Source: Fluviibacter sp964498255
Lineage (GTDB): Bacteria; Pseudomonadota; Gammaproteobacteria; Burkholderiales; Rhodocyclaceae
Length of the DNA stretch: 64,000 nucleotides
Assembly (NCBI GenBank): GCA_964498255.1
Contig: CAZCGW010000002.1
Location: 1-64,000 of the forward strand
Direction: 5' to 3'
Made by a program: the position numbers and the translations under genes. Positions 52,636-60,420 of the stretch are shown one piece after another (within the stretch, counting starts at the first letter, position 1; each line of letters opens with the position of its first letter). Below the pieces are notes generated by a model, which saw nothing but the letters and a program-made list of their open reading frames with translations, was not told the DNA's origin and did no database searches.

Positions 52636-52664
52636 CGGACACCGGCTCCCAGTAGAGGCATGTA
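52636..52664 (+). promoter_or_regulatory. Conserved tra promoter/operator, copy 4 (stb-like operon)
   Basis: On the plus strand: CGGACA, 17-base spacer ending GCTCCCAGTAGAGG, then CATGTA. Drives the plus-strand stb-like genes that begin at 52705, so the same motif serves tra and maintenance functions. Confidence 0.75.
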
Positions 52665-52704
52665 CAACTTATGGGGGCCACTAATGAGATCTCAGGAAGA
52701 AAAC

Positions 52705-53265
52705 ATGCCTGATGAATTACCGGCGCAGAGCAATCAGGACTGGGAAAAGAGTGACAAAGCTATCGCGAAGATGTTGGCAGCCGTAAAGGCTGCAAAAAAC
52801 GCTACGACAACTAGAGAACTGGCAAGAGCTCGCGTCCGCATTCATGAGCCAGCAATTACAGCAATGCTGTCCGAAGGAGTAAGTCAAGCCGCTGTTTTGG
52901 AGTGCTTGGTTAATGCAATGCCAACCCTCCCTAAAAAGGATATTCATGCGGCACTAGAAGCAATTCGACAACGAATAATCCGCGAACGAAAAAAGACGGA
53001 GATTGACGTCTCGGTGCCAAACCGAGATAAAACGGTGCCAATTGGCACCCCTGTACTCAAGAGTGAAAAAGCCATCGACCAGGCAATCCGAAAACCCGCC
53101 GAACCGACCCGGCCGCTTCAGAAGGTTCAGCCCTCCCCGGTCTCCACGGGTACCACAGTCGATGAGTCTGACCGGATACCAGGTGAATCTGACGAGGATT
53201 ACCAATTAAGGAAAAGCCTGGAACCAAAACCTGATCGCCGCAAATTCATCGGCGAAGGCGATTAA
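52705..53265 (+). CDS. StbA-like helical DNA-binding protein (putative)
   Basis: A 186-residue protein. ATG 52705 is preceded by AGGAAG; earlier methionines lie close to the transcript start. A helical N-terminal half (about 20-100, with PAITAMLSEGVSQAAVLECL resembling a helix-turn-helix) is followed by a Lys/Pro/Thr-rich flexible tail. Gene order (this, then ParA-like ATPase, then small membrane protein, all divergent from the relaxosome) equals stbABC of R388, in which StbA binds repeats near oriT. Sequence identity to StbA was not tested. Confidence 0.5.
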   Translation: MPDELPAQSNQDWEKSDKAIAKMLAAVKAAKNATTTRELARARVRIHEPAITAMLSEGVSQAAVLECLVNAMPTLPKKDIHAALEAIRQRIIRERKKTEIDVSVPNRDKTVPIGTPVLKSEKAIDQAIRKPAEPTRPLQKVQPSPVSTGTTVDESDRIPGESDEDYQLRKSLEPKPDRRKFIGEGD

Positions 53266-53304
53266 TCAAAGTAGCACCCTCTTACCACCAAGAAAGGAAA
53301 TCAA

Positions 53305-54090
53305 ATGGCACTAACTACCTACATCATCGACGGCGACAAAGGCGGGGTCGGAAAATCGATGGTTGCCCGAGCCCTAACCCATTACTTCGTAACCAAACCA
53401 GCTGCCGAGCGGCCCAAACTGGCAATTTATGACGCAGACCGCAGCAACCCTGACGTATGCGGCGAAGGCGGTCTACGAGCAGATCCGAGTGTCGGAATCG
53501 TTGCCACGGGCCTCATTGACCTGGCTACTGAAACCGGATGGATCGAATTTGCTGAGATCATCTCCCGTCTCACTGCCCTTGGACAGAAAAACGAGGTCGT
53601 GTGTATCGTGAATATGCCAGCACAGATCGGCACCACAGCATTCGATGGATCTATTGGGATCGTAAAGGAGGTTCTTCGGGAAGCAAACGCGGTCCCCATC
53701 TGGTTACTCAGCCGTACCCAAGAAAGCTTGCGTGCTCTCAACTACCGGGTAAAACGTATGCCCAGCCGTTATAAACATGGGCTGATCGTAAAAAACCTAT
53801 TTTTTGGAAGTGCCGATAAGTTTTTGCTCTGGGAGCAAGATGATCTATATGGCCTCGTGGTCGGCGAACGTTGGATTGAGACCGAAATCCCCGAACTTAA
53901 CGACGTTCTTACTGTCAAAATTGCTCGGCGACCATTCCACGAGGCATTGAACAACGGAATTGATGGCGAACCTTTGACTTTAGGCTATCAACTCGCTCTT
54001 AAGCAGTGGCTTGAGCGAACCAATAAAGCACTTGAGGTCGTTGACCACGTTGCTGGACTCCAGAATGGCCAAGACGAGGAAGACGAATGA
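53305..54090 (+). CDS. StbB-like ParA-family ATPase
   Basis: A 261-residue ATPase with deviant Walker A DKGGVGKSMVARAL near residue 12 and the A' region YDADRSNPDV. In R388-type plasmids the equivalent StbB links plasmid DNA positioning to conjugation. No ParB partner is adjacent, which favours the Stb assignment over a classical partition pair. Forty bases after the preceding gene. Confidence 0.65.
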   Translation: MALTTYIIDGDKGGVGKSMVARALTHYFVTKPAAERPKLAIYDADRSNPDVCGEGGLRADPSVGIVATGLIDLATETGWIEFAEIISRLTALGQKNEVVCIVNMPAQIGTTAFDGSIGIVKEVLREANAVPIWLLSRTQESLRALNYRVKRMPSRYKHGLIVKNLFFGSADKFLLWEQDDLYGLVVGERWIETEIPELNDVLTVKIARRPFHEALNNGIDGEPLTLGYQLALKQWLERTNKALEVVDHVAGLQNGQDEEDE

Positions 54091-54542
54091 AGTACCCGAA
54101 CGCAACCAAGATCTTTGAAACAGCGTTGGGTGGACGCCACCTAAGTGAAGAGGAAAATCTGGAGATCCAAAGCCTCCTAGATGCCATGTCAGGGGCTGGA
54201 TGGCCAGTTGAAGACAGCTCTTCAGCCCCATTCGTCACGATCGTGGCGTTTTTCTATGCCAGGGCACCTAAAGCCCCGGATGTTTCCACGATGATGCGTG
54301 AATTATCGAATAGGCTGGATGAAACAACGAGCTCTGCGCTCGCAAAGCTCGAAAAACCGACGGTGCATCTCGACTTTGTGAAGACCGTCAAAGACTCGTT
54401 GCGGGGCGCACTGGAAAACGTAATCACTAAAGCTTCGTTGGTCACAGTCGGAATTCTGATCGTGCTAACAGCTTGGGGAACGCACCAATACGATCTCTCG
54501 CATCCACCTCTCCAAAGAACCAATCAATCTGCACCACGTTAA
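54087..54542 (+). CDS. StbC-like small membrane protein
   Basis: A 151-residue protein overlapping the ParA-like stop by four bases. Mostly soluble helix, with one hydrophobic helix near the C-terminus (SLVTVGILIVLTAWGTHQY). Position, not sequence, suggests StbC; its function in R388 is not known. Last gene of the operon; terminator follows at once. Confidence 0.55.
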   Translation: MKYPNATKIFETALGGRHLSEEENLEIQSLLDAMSGAGWPVEDSSSAPFVTIVAFFYARAPKAPDVSTMMRELSNRLDETTSSALAKLEKPTVHLDFVKTVKDSLRGALENVITKASLVTVGILIVLTAWGTHQYDLSHPPLQRTNQSAPR

Positions 54543-54547
54543 CAACG

Positions 54548-54570
54548 AAGGGCCCAACATGGGCCCTTTT
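54548..54570 (+). terminator. Terminator of stb-like operon
   Basis: An 8-bp stem AAGGGCCC/GGGCCCTT with loop AACAT, followed by TTTT-C. Confidence 0.85.
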
Positions 54571-54600
54571 CGTATTGCAGTGGTAGCTAATCATCTTTGA

Positions 54601-54978
54601 TTAATTCTTACGGCGACAGATCCCTGTTTTTGGATCAAGATCCTTAGAATTATGAAATTCGAATCTCATATTTCTATCTGACACTTCGCTGAAGGTTGTT
54701 GGCAAACTTTTAATGACAGCCGCTGGCACGAAAAAGCCATAAGAAATCTTATCGCCATCGACATAAAATTTACCTTTGAACTCTTTCTGTCCATCGTATT
54801 GCTGCACCACAAATTCACCACTTGATGCATAGTTGATCTCGTCTAGTGAAAATGTAAGGGTCGTAGACAGATCGCACACCCATTCACCCACAAGGGCATG
54901 TGGTACAGGCTTTTCTGTACAGCCTGTCAATAAAATGGGCACCAACAGCCAGAGGCCCGATATTAGGCGAGGCATCAT
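54601..54978 (-). CDS. Lipoprotein at end of pil operon
   Basis: A 125-residue lipoprotein with signal MMPRLISGLWLLVPILLTGC, ending in the lipobox LLTGC, and a small beta-rich domain (HALVGEWVCDLSTTLTF) of unknown type. It overlaps the preceding gene by four bases. A possible entry-exclusion or pilus-secretion role is only inferred from placement at the end of the pilus operon. Confidence 0.7.
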   Translation of the reverse strand: MMPRLISGLWLLVPILLTGCTEKPVPHALVGEWVCDLSTTLTFSLDEINYASSGEFVVQQYDGQKEFKGKFYVDGDKISYGFFVPAAVIKSLPTTFSEVSDRNMRFEFHNSKDLDPKTGICRRKN

Positions 54979-55382
54979 TTAAAAATACCCCTGACCCGAG
55001 TCATCCAGCTTTTCTTTTCCGATGCATTAAGCTCTGCCTGATAACTTGGCCAACTTTCCTCTAAGCTTCTAGAGCTGACAGCATGCAAAATCTCTATGGC
55101 ATGCGAAGCAACATCGGCTACGGTTTCATCAAAAAATATATCCGATTTGGCGCACTCACTCTTACAGATATCAAGCAACAATGGTGTGTTCACGGATAGA
55201 ACGGGCTTTTTAATTGACACATTCAACCACCAGTAAATAGGTGGGTAACTTTGCCTGGGCAATTCACTTATATTGCTGTATTTACCAACGAATCTCGGCG
55301 TGATCTGCCCGTCCTGACTTAATCGATTAATCAGAACCGGAAGAAGTGGGTTCTGAAGACTATCTGTGGTTTTTTCGCTCAT
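54975..55382 (-). CDS. Unknown soluble protein (orf135)
   Basis: A 135-residue protein with no signal peptide or membrane helix and no motif that I recognise. The middle includes TPLLLDICKSECAKSDIFF. It is 63 bases after the transglycosylase gene and overlaps the following lipoprotein gene by four bases, so these two form a pair. Confidence 0.6.
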   Translation of the reverse strand: MSEKTTDSLQNPLLPVLINRLSQDGQITPRFVGKYSNISELPRQSYPPIYWWLNVSIKKPVLSVNTPLLLDICKSECAKSDIFFDETVADVASHAIEILHAVSSRSLEESWPSYQAELNASEKKSWMTRVRGIFK

Positions 55383-55445
55383 CCAATCGGCTTTCGAGTT
55401 ATTGAATATTTGGAAGCGATTGTAACAACATTCCGAATAACAGCT

Positions 55446-55988
55446 CTAACCACCTACCGACCGGAAAAGTCCGTACAGATACAGAACGTTGTACACGTAA
55501 GCCTGGGTTTCCGCATACGGTGGAATTCCCTGCCATTTCTTAACTGCACCAGGTCCAGCGTTATAGGCAGCTATGGCCAAGGGCCAGCTTTTGAACGTGT
55601 ACCACTGGTTTGCCAGGTAGTACGCACCTGTTACCAGGCTCTGATGAGAATCAAAAAGATTGTCCGGATGCTGGCCTAAGGACACGGCTGTGCTCGGGAT
55701 AACCTGAGTCAGCCCTCTAGCACCGGCACGACTCACTGCAGACGGGTTATAAGCAGATTCCACGGCCACAAGCGCTTTGAGCAGCGCCGGTTCCAGCCCT
55801 TGTTGTTTTGCGACCTTGGTAATCAAAGGCTCGACCGCCCAATACCTGGCAACTGTCGCATCACAATTATTGCCTCTGAACCTCGGTTCACTTTTTAGGC
55901 AACGCACTAAACCATCCACGCTCTGCGCTTGCGCAGGTATAGCGATGAGAAGCCCCAAAAAAACCCAAAGGGTTGTTACGAACCTCAT
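55446..55988 (-). CDS. Lytic transglycosylase (VirB1/PilT-like)
   Basis: A 180-residue secreted enzyme starting at ATG 55988, whose ATGA overlaps the pilV stop. Signal peptide ends at AQA; SLT domain from about residue 50 has the catalytic Glu in LVAVESAYNP and AYNAGPGAVKKW. It opens peptidoglycan for passage of a secretion complex. In R64 pilT encodes such an enzyme near pilV; it may also substitute for the missing VirB1. Confidence 0.88.
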   Translation of the reverse strand: MRFVTTLWVFLGLLIAIPAQAQSVDGLVRCLKSEPRFRGNNCDATVARYWAVEPLITKVAKQQGLEPALLKALVAVESAYNPSAVSRAGARGLTQVIPSTAVSLGQHPDNLFDSHQSLVTGAYYLANQWYTFKSWPLAIAAYNAGPGAVKKWQGIPPYAETQAYVYNVLYLYGLFRSVGG

Positions 55989-57127
55989 TGCTTCATACAA
56001 GCTAGAAGTGCAACGTTCACAGGGCGAGATTCAGAACCGCCAGAAGAGTCGATGGTAATACCAGTGGTAGAAGAAGCGGTATTGAACGGATTGTTATAAG
56101 ACTCTGCGGCGTACTGCACATAACCTCCACCATCAGGGAATGAGGCGCCAAACTTATAGAATAAGTGGCTATGCCCAGGATCTCTAACGTTGTGAGTATG
56201 CGCTAGATTTTGGCTAGTTTGAGTTGAGCCAAGAGCTCGCCCAGAATCAAGGCCCCGCCCATTATCTAACCCACGAACAAACATCCCTCTTAAATCAATA
56301 GTTCCATTTGTCCCATCAGCAGAAACCCAACCCGAAGGGCAAGTAGCCATATTAAAGAAGCTATAAACACCCGATGTTTCACCGGACCCTTTCCAAACGT
56401 TTCCCTGGCAAGCAAGGGGCTTCCCCGTGCCATCCTGTGCAATAGCACCAATATTCGAGCACGCGGCGCCAGCCGTTTGCACAGAAGCCATAACAAGGGG
56501 CGTGTTCATCGTATTCAGACTAACCTGCCCGACATTATTCCGGTACAAATAATTACTCACGAATTGACCATTGCTAAACGTCAGTAGTGAGGCAATGTTC
56601 CCACCAGCAACACCTGTATACCCGGTTGTCGGCACACTCCATCCCGCGTAAGCGCCCTGGGCAGTTGCCGAACCAGTTGGCCATGTCCCAGAATCATTCT
56701 TTGGTATGAAACCACCAGCGGCACCAATTAGAGCCGCAACCCGCGAAGCCACCTGATCTGTAAGTGCCGTGCCCCCCACTCCAAGTGCTAGGGCTTGTAG
56801 ATTACCCGGCGTCGGTTCTAAAACCTGAGCTTGCCATGTCTGACCAAATGCGTTTGTGCTACTGAAGCTACTCGGAAGCAGATTTACCGTCGGAGCTTGC
56901 AGCATCGGCACAGTGATCGTCACAGGCGTCGTTGGCGTGGCAATAGCCGCAACATTGCTGGAATATTGCGTAATGTAAGACTGAACAGCCGTATTGAACT
57001 GCGCAGCTTGACCAGCTGTGGCGGCTACTTGTTGATTTAGATTGCTTTGCCCCTGATAGTTCATGAAGAGCACAGCCGCGGTGATCGTGAGCATCCCGGC
57101 CAAGAGTGCGCCTAATAGGTCTCTCAT
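55985..57127 (-). CDS. pilV: PilV-like minor pilin/tip adhesin with phage tail-fibre-like C-terminus
   Basis: A 380-residue minor pilin with a membrane-type N-terminus (MRDLLGALLAGMLTITAAVL), a repetitive shaft, and a C-terminal ~120 residues typical of phage tail collar/fibre ends (IDLRGMFVRGLDNGRGLD, LAHTHNVRDPGHSH and SRPVNVALLACMKQ). PilV decides which recipient is bound by the thin pilus in R64. No shufflon repeats or recombinase follow here, so the end looks fixed. Confidence 0.85.
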   Translation of the reverse strand: MRDLLGALLAGMLTITAAVLFMNYQGQSNLNQQVAATAGQAAQFNTAVQSYITQYSSNVAAIATPTTPVTITVPMLQAPTVNLLPSSFSSTNAFGQTWQAQVLEPTPGNLQALALGVGGTALTDQVASRVAALIGAAGGFIPKNDSGTWPTGSATAQGAYAGWSVPTTGYTGVAGGNIASLLTFSNGQFVSNYLYRNNVGQVSLNTMNTPLVMASVQTAGAACSNIGAIAQDGTGKPLACQGNVWKGSGETSGVYSFFNMATCPSGWVSADGTNGTIDLRGMFVRGLDNGRGLDSGRALGSTQTSQNLAHTHNVRDPGHSHLFYKFGASFPDGGGYVQYAAESYNNPFNTASSTTGITIDSSGGSESRPVNVALLACMKQ

Positions 57128-57164
57128 TTACGTCATTCCATATAGTAAAGATTATTAGGCATGC

Positions 57165-57653
57165 TCAGATATCCATCTGAATTACCGAGACAACGTTCCC
57201 GCTGGGAATGTTGGTAATCAAAGGTAAGGCTGCGGTAGGCGCACCCACTGCAGCGCTCGTCCAAGTCGTACCATTAGACACACCAAAAGACGCATCATTG
57301 CTGCTGGCCAGCGCAGCTTGCTCGGCCACGCTCAGAGAAAACGGCCCATAACAAATCACGACTCGCCCGTTACGTACTCCAGTCGAAACCACAACATTAC
57401 TTACCTGCGCCAAAAAGGCACTTGAAAGCGGCCCGCCATAGGCTGTAATAGCAGCCGTAGGAACAACACCAGTAAATGTCGGATTATTCTGCTGATAGGT
57501 CATCACAGCATTTCGATAAGCGAGAAACGCATGACCCGAGCTCTGCACTTGAGCTTGCGCGGTATCAATGGCGGCTACTCGGGACTCCTGGGCAAACAAA
57601 GCCGCAAAGCCCAACATGACAACCGAAATGATCAAAGGTGCCAGGAATCCCAT
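57165..57653 (-). CDS. PilM-like type IVb pilus protein
   Basis: A 162-residue protein with one N-terminal helix (APLIISVVMLGFAALFA), then a moderately conserved SGHAFLAYRNAVMTYQQ. The short length and fold fit R64 PilM rather than the actin-like PilM of type IVa systems. In R64 pilM precedes pilN, so its position after the second ATPase is unusual. It could alternatively be another prepilin-like protein. Confidence 0.6.
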   Translation of the reverse strand: MGFLAPLIISVVMLGFAALFAQESRVAAIDTAQAQVQSSGHAFLAYRNAVMTYQQNNPTFTGVVPTAAITAYGGPLSSAFLAQVSNVVVSTGVRNGRVVICYGPFSLSVAEQAALASSNDASFGVSNGTTWTSAAVGAPTAALPLITNIPSGNVVSVIQMDI

Positions 57654-57657
57654 AGTC

Positions 57658-58686
57658 TTAGAACCTACTTTGCAGCATCTGATTACGCTGGCGAGTTAAC
57701 TCAGAAGAAAGCATCGAAAGATTGTTGGAGCGAATCATTGAAGACAATGCGACACCCTCTTCCCCCAAAAACCAAAGAAGATCGATGGTGAGCTTTTTCC
57801 CCGAAGAACTACGTACTGATTCATCGACGGGCTGAGTAGATTTGTGTCGTAGCGGGAACAAGGATGTCTGATCCTTGTGCTCGCACAACTCCAAAAACGC
57901 CACCGCAGATAACGCATCGGCCAGTAAGCTATGATCGCCGATAAACCCTGAAAACCGGGATAAGGCCCCGACAATAGAAGGTCCATGGAACGTGGTAATG
58001 ACAAGATGCCCCGACAAAGCCGCTAAGACGGCCTCTCGCGCAACAACTGCATCTCGGATTTCGCCTAAGAAGATGATATTTGGCGAAGTCCGCATGAAAT
58101 TAACCACCATCGTGGCCATCTCATGATCATTGCCGACTTCGTGAGGGAAACACAAACCTGCACCATGTCGGCCTGAGATTTCCATTTCAACCGGGTTTTC
58201 CGCTGTCACACAAACACCGCCCCATTTTTCCAGCCGAGAGGCAATGAGGCTATTGGCTAACGTCGTTTTGCCTGAACCTGCTTTGCCAGCGAGGATCAAC
58301 AGACCTTCCGTCAGCTGGCCGCTCATGAGGCGATCAATGATCGCTTTAGGCACACCCAGTTCGGAAAGCCCTGATACGCCCTGGCGATAACGGCGGATAT
58401 AGAACACTGTATGACCATTGGCCCCTACAAGATTCGTGACACGCAATCGCATTTGCGACTGTCGTGTAGACGACTCCGATACAGGCCAAAGGACAGTAAT
58501 ACTGGCTTGATGATCAGGACTGCTTTTGTCGGCCAGATAGCGGTAAAAGGTAACAAGCTCGCCATGTAACCCTTGATCAAACTCGATCAAGCGCAGTGAC
58601 TCACTTCTTTCCTTGAAACAGCACTCGGCAGGGTTTTCGACCAGGTACATATCCGAAAACCCTAATCCTATTAACGAATTGCTCAT
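57658..58686 (-). CDS. PilT/TraJ-family pilus ATPase
   Basis: A 342-residue AAA-like ATPase with Walker A AGKAGSGKTTLANSL near residue 140, Asp box, Walker B NIIFLGEIRDAVVA and a His box VITTFHG. It is distinct from PilQ (below) and resembles TraJ of R64 or a retraction PilT. It may power pilus retraction or another transfer function. Sits between pilS and the PilM-like gene. Confidence 0.8.
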   Translation of the reverse strand: MSNSLIGLGFSDMYLVENPAECCFKERSESLRLIEFDQGLHGELVTFYRYLADKSSPDHQASITVLWPVSESSTRQSQMRLRVTNLVGANGHTVFYIRRYRQGVSGLSELGVPKAIIDRLMSGQLTEGLLILAGKAGSGKTTLANSLIASRLEKWGGVCVTAENPVEMEISGRHGAGLCFPHEVGNDHEMATMVVNFMRTSPNIIFLGEIRDAVVAREAVLAALSGHLVITTFHGPSIVGALSRFSGFIGDHSLLADALSAVAFLELCEHKDQTSLFPLRHKSTQPVDESVRSSSGKKLTIDLLWFLGEEGVALSSMIRSNNLSMLSSELTRQRNQMLQSRF

Positions 58687-58707
58687 AACCGACCAATTAA
58701 AACCGGA

Positions 58708-59190
58708 TTAATGGCCGAAAGTGAAAACAAGCGTATTCGAACCACCTATACAACTGGTGGTAACAACACTAGGATCCGCTGGCAAAGTGACGCTTGTACC
58801 GTTAATCGAGAGGCCTCCGAGGTTCATAATTGACGTAGCCATTTTGACGCATGCGTCGCTCGGCACGGACGGCTCAGTCGTATCGAAAAAGCTGCTATTG
58901 GCACTGTTCGCCGCGACTGTAACGACCCCCCCCCAGGGATTCACTAATTGGCTCCCCGAAATCATAGTTGCTGGGGCCAATTTACCGTTGATAACAACCG
59001 TTGACGACAAGCCTGAGTATGACGGATGGCTAATATAAGTTGCCTGAACAGAACCCACCATCGATGTCAGATCTGTCAGTGCCTGACTGGATTTGTTACT
59101 GCTGGTCACATTGTTGTACAACGCGATCAGCGCGACAATCCCAATGATCGTTACCAATGCTGCAAAAAGCCCACCGATTAAGTCACGCAT
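58708..59190 (-). CDS. pilS: PilS-like type IVb major pilin
   Basis: A 160-residue prepilin with MRDLIGGLFAALVTIIGIVALIALY as N-terminus (given in parts: MRDLIGG, then hydrophobic helix), a following GSVQATYISHPSYSG, and two Cys (DACVKM and TSCIGGS) that likely form the C-terminal disulfide. The leader before the helix is only about six residues and Glu5 is absent. AGGAG lies upstream of ATG 59190. Confidence 0.8.
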   Translation of the reverse strand: MRDLIGGLFAALVTIIGIVALIALYNNVTSSNKSSQALTDLTSMVGSVQATYISHPSYSGLSSTVVINGKLAPATMISGSQLVNPWGGVVTVAANSANSSFFDTTEPSVPSDACVKMATSIMNLGGLSINGTSVTLPADPSVVTTSCIGGSNTLVFTFGH

Positions 59191-59247
59191 TTTTAATTCT
59201 CCTAAGTAATTAACTACTGATTAAATTGCTTTCAAGTTCAAGTGCTG

Positions 59248-60420
59248 CTATTTCGCAATGGTGCCGACCTGATTTGCCAAATCCTGAACTGCTAGGATCA
59301 GCAAGGCCATGCCTAACATCATTGCAAATTCAAAAAAAATAGAAATCGATTTGGCGAGATTGAGAGTTCGTTTCTCAATCTGTTCCGCCCATGCCGCAAC
59401 CAACTTCGCAATTTTTTCGGGAAAATTCGCAAAGCCATAAAGGGCGATAATCGACTCGTTGATTTCGGGTGACGGGAAATCCATAACCGTCTTGCCTTGA
59501 CCAATGGGTGTCACCAGGGCTTCAGCAAGACTCATACCGCCGCTACGCAACCGATGGAAAAAAAGGGAAAGACGCTCCCTCAGGTAAGGGCTGGCTCCCT
59601 TTGACTGCATCTGCAAGATAGATACGTCAGGAATACCGGATGTCAGCAACGTGGTGAAGATCATGAGCCACTGGTACCCAACCAGATCGCGGTAATAGCT
59701 ATAAGGAAAATACCGCTCAGCAACCAAGCGATAGCGGCCTGTCCAACGTGGAAGTGACCACAGGAACAGAAAAGTTGCACCGAATAGGAACAGTGGAACA
59801 CTTAGCACCCAGAGCGAGTTAACAAAGCCGCTGATAACGTAGAGCGCGTGAACAAGGCCTCGAGCATTTGCCGCTGGCACGGCAGATTCCAACTGGGGAA
59901 TCACTGCGCTGGACAAGTACCAAAGCACCCCACAGGTGATCAACATGTGCCCAATAGTGCTACTCAGTCCTTGGCGTAGCGTCTGTTTGAGCCGGGTTGA
60001 TCGGGCACGCTGTTCAAGAATCAGAGAAAGCGCGAACGGTAACTTGCCACCCAGCTCGCCTGATGAAATGATGGCCAGCTCATCCGTGCCGACCAGCCCC
60101 TCAAGGCTCTCTGAAAACTTCCGACCGTTTTGGAGCTTCTGGATGATCAATAAGATAATCCGCGCTTGAGCGTGTTTTTTGCTCCGTACCATCCGTGCCC
60201 GGAAATTACGGAGCGCGGTATCTAGGGCAATGTCATTTCCAACCTGATCGCAAAGATGCTGATAGAAGGCTTCCCGTGTTTTCCAGTCGAGCTTTCCGCT
60301 CTTCATTGACCAGAGGCGAAGCGTGTCAGGAAACCGTCCTACAACGGTTTCTTTGACAGCGCTCCATAGATGGTTCACCTGAACGAACTTCACGAGAAGC
60401 CGACGATCAATTTTGAGCAT
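59248..60420 (-). CDS. pilR: PilR-like inner-membrane platform protein
   Basis: A 390-residue polytopic protein of the GspF/PilC type with paired T2SSF domains, each with long cytoplasmic helices and three hydrophobic segments in total (QGLSSTIGHMLITCGVLWYL, VLSVPLFLFGATFLFLW and AMMLGMALLILAV). The platform couples the PilQ ATPase to the pilus. ATG 60420 overlaps the pilQ stop; TTG 60426 is possible. Confidence 0.88.
   Translation of the reverse strand: MLKIDRRLLVKFVQVNHLWSAVKETVVGRFPDTLRLWSMKSGKLDWKTREAFYQHLCDQVGNDIALDTALRNFRARMVRSKKHAQARIILLIIQKLQNGRKFSESLEGLVGTDELAIISSGELGGKLPFALSLILEQRARSTRLKQTLRQGLSSTIGHMLITCGVLWYLSSAVIPQLESAVPAANARGLVHALYVISGFVNSLWVLSVPLFLFGATFLFLWSLPRWTGRYRLVAERYFPYSYYRDLVGYQWLMIFTTLLTSGIPDVSILQMQSKGASPYLRERLSLFFHRLRSGGMSLAEALVTPIGQGKTVMDFPSPEINESIIALYGFANFPEKIAKLVAAWAEQIEKRTLNLAKSISIFFEFAMMLGMALLILAVQDLANQVGTIAK

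Noticed and set aside
55985..57127. Shufflon (inverting segments) in pilV
   Set aside because: No inverted 19-base repeats or extra 3' pilV segments are visible and no recombinase gene follows; pilV directly overlaps the next gene.
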